Shown: in pieces, positions 41,370 through 41,535 of the stretch
Layout of the letters: every line of letters starts with the position of its first letter
How positions within the stretch are numbered: the first letter of the stretch is position 1
Notes under the pieces: generated by a model
The model's input: only the letters and a program-made list of their open reading frames with translations
Database searches by the model: none
Told to the model about the DNA's origin: nothing
Made by a program: the position numbers and the translations under genes
NCBI GenBank assembly: GCA_002435715.1
Contig: DISD01000098.1
Span: forward strand, 1 to 41,535
Length of the DNA: 41,535 bases
Direction: 5' to 3'
From: Rhodospirillaceae bacterium UBA6219
GTDB taxonomy: Bacteria > Pseudomonadota > Alphaproteobacteria > Rhodospirillales > Magnetospirillaceae

Positions 41370-41535
41370 ATGGACGTCTTTCCGATCATCCTCGTCATTC
41401 ATCTTCTGCTGGCCGTGGCCCTGGTGGGCGTCATCTTGTTACAACGTTCCGAAGGCGGCGCGTTGGGCATCGGTGGCGGCGGCGGTGGTGGCCTGATGAG
41501 CGGGCGGGCTGCCGGCAATCTGCTGACCAAGACCA
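41370..41535 (+). CDS. secG: Preprotein translocase subunit SecG (5' part)
   Basis: Small membrane subunit of the SecYEG channel. The first 55 codons are present and the gene runs off the window. The first helix VFPIILVIHLLLAVALVGVILLQ, then RSEGGALGIGGG and a glycine-rich loop ending in MSGRAAGNLLTK, which is the family signature. The tpiA-secG order is conserved in alphaproteobacteria. No good ribosome-binding site precedes the ATG at 41370, which may matter given the leader hairpin. Confidence 0.9.
   Translation, partial: MDVFPIILVIHLLLAVALVGVILLQRSEGGALGIGGGGGGGLMSGRAAGNLLTKT

Overview
The window is GC-rich, densely packed chromosomal DNA from an alphaproteobacterium, most likely a Rhodospirillaceae/Magnetospirillum-type spirillum. 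Reasons: the gene order secG-tpiA / ppiD-trpE / trpG-trpD-trpC-moaC-lexA and the block ftsH-folP-glmM, an RNase E with a large acidic insert in its S1 domain, a direct-repeat (GTTC-N7-GTTC) LexA box, a HIG1 protein, a Tim44-like protein and several chemoreceptors. The genus is inference; no rRNA or tRNA gene is present to test it. No CRISPR array, insertion sequence or phage gene was seen.

Layout. 1-4.6 kb: end of ftsH, folP, an antisense DUF4239-type membrane protein, glmM. 4.7-8.9 kb: VOC protein, AraC-type regulator, a membrane pseudo-histidine-kinase fused to a DEDDh exonuclease, a 67-aa small protein, and an orphan periplasmic solute-binding protein. 9-13 kb: a transmembrane chemoreceptor, a HIG1 protein, an MFS transporter and a diverged mobB. 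13-20.8 kb: an orphan NarL/LuxR response regulator, a small lipoprotein, a Tim44-like protein, prfB, PBP1A and an AMIN/Amidase_3 amidase. 20.8-24.1 kb: rne behind a roughly 480-base leader. 24.3-28.3 kb (minus strand): trpG-trpD-trpC-moaC, then lexA with its own LexA box and a 66-aa protein. 28.3-34.2 kb: a soluble chemoreceptor and a copper island (copA-cueR-deacetylase-copZ) with two CueR-type promoters. 34.2-37.6 kb (minus): ppiD-trpE. 37.8-40.3 kb: a four-gene sulfur-type operon (DsrE family, TusA family, SQR-like flavoprotein, DUF1641). 40.4 kb to the end: tpiA and the start of secG, separated by a 33-bp tandem repeat able to form alternative hairpins.

How the genes work together. The tryptophan genes are split: trpE is translationally coupled to ppiD, and trpGDC lies about 6 kb away with the copper/chemoreceptor island in between. 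The copper genes form a closed circuit: CueR senses Cu(I), and both the CopA exporter and the CopZ chaperone have TTGACC-N19-CAWTCT promoters. The most interesting candidate system is the DsrE/TusA/SQR-like/DUF1641 operon, inserted between ppiD and tpiA; it looks like a persulfide-handling electron-transfer module feeding quinone. The second is the exonuclease fused to a membrane-bound degenerate sensor kinase.
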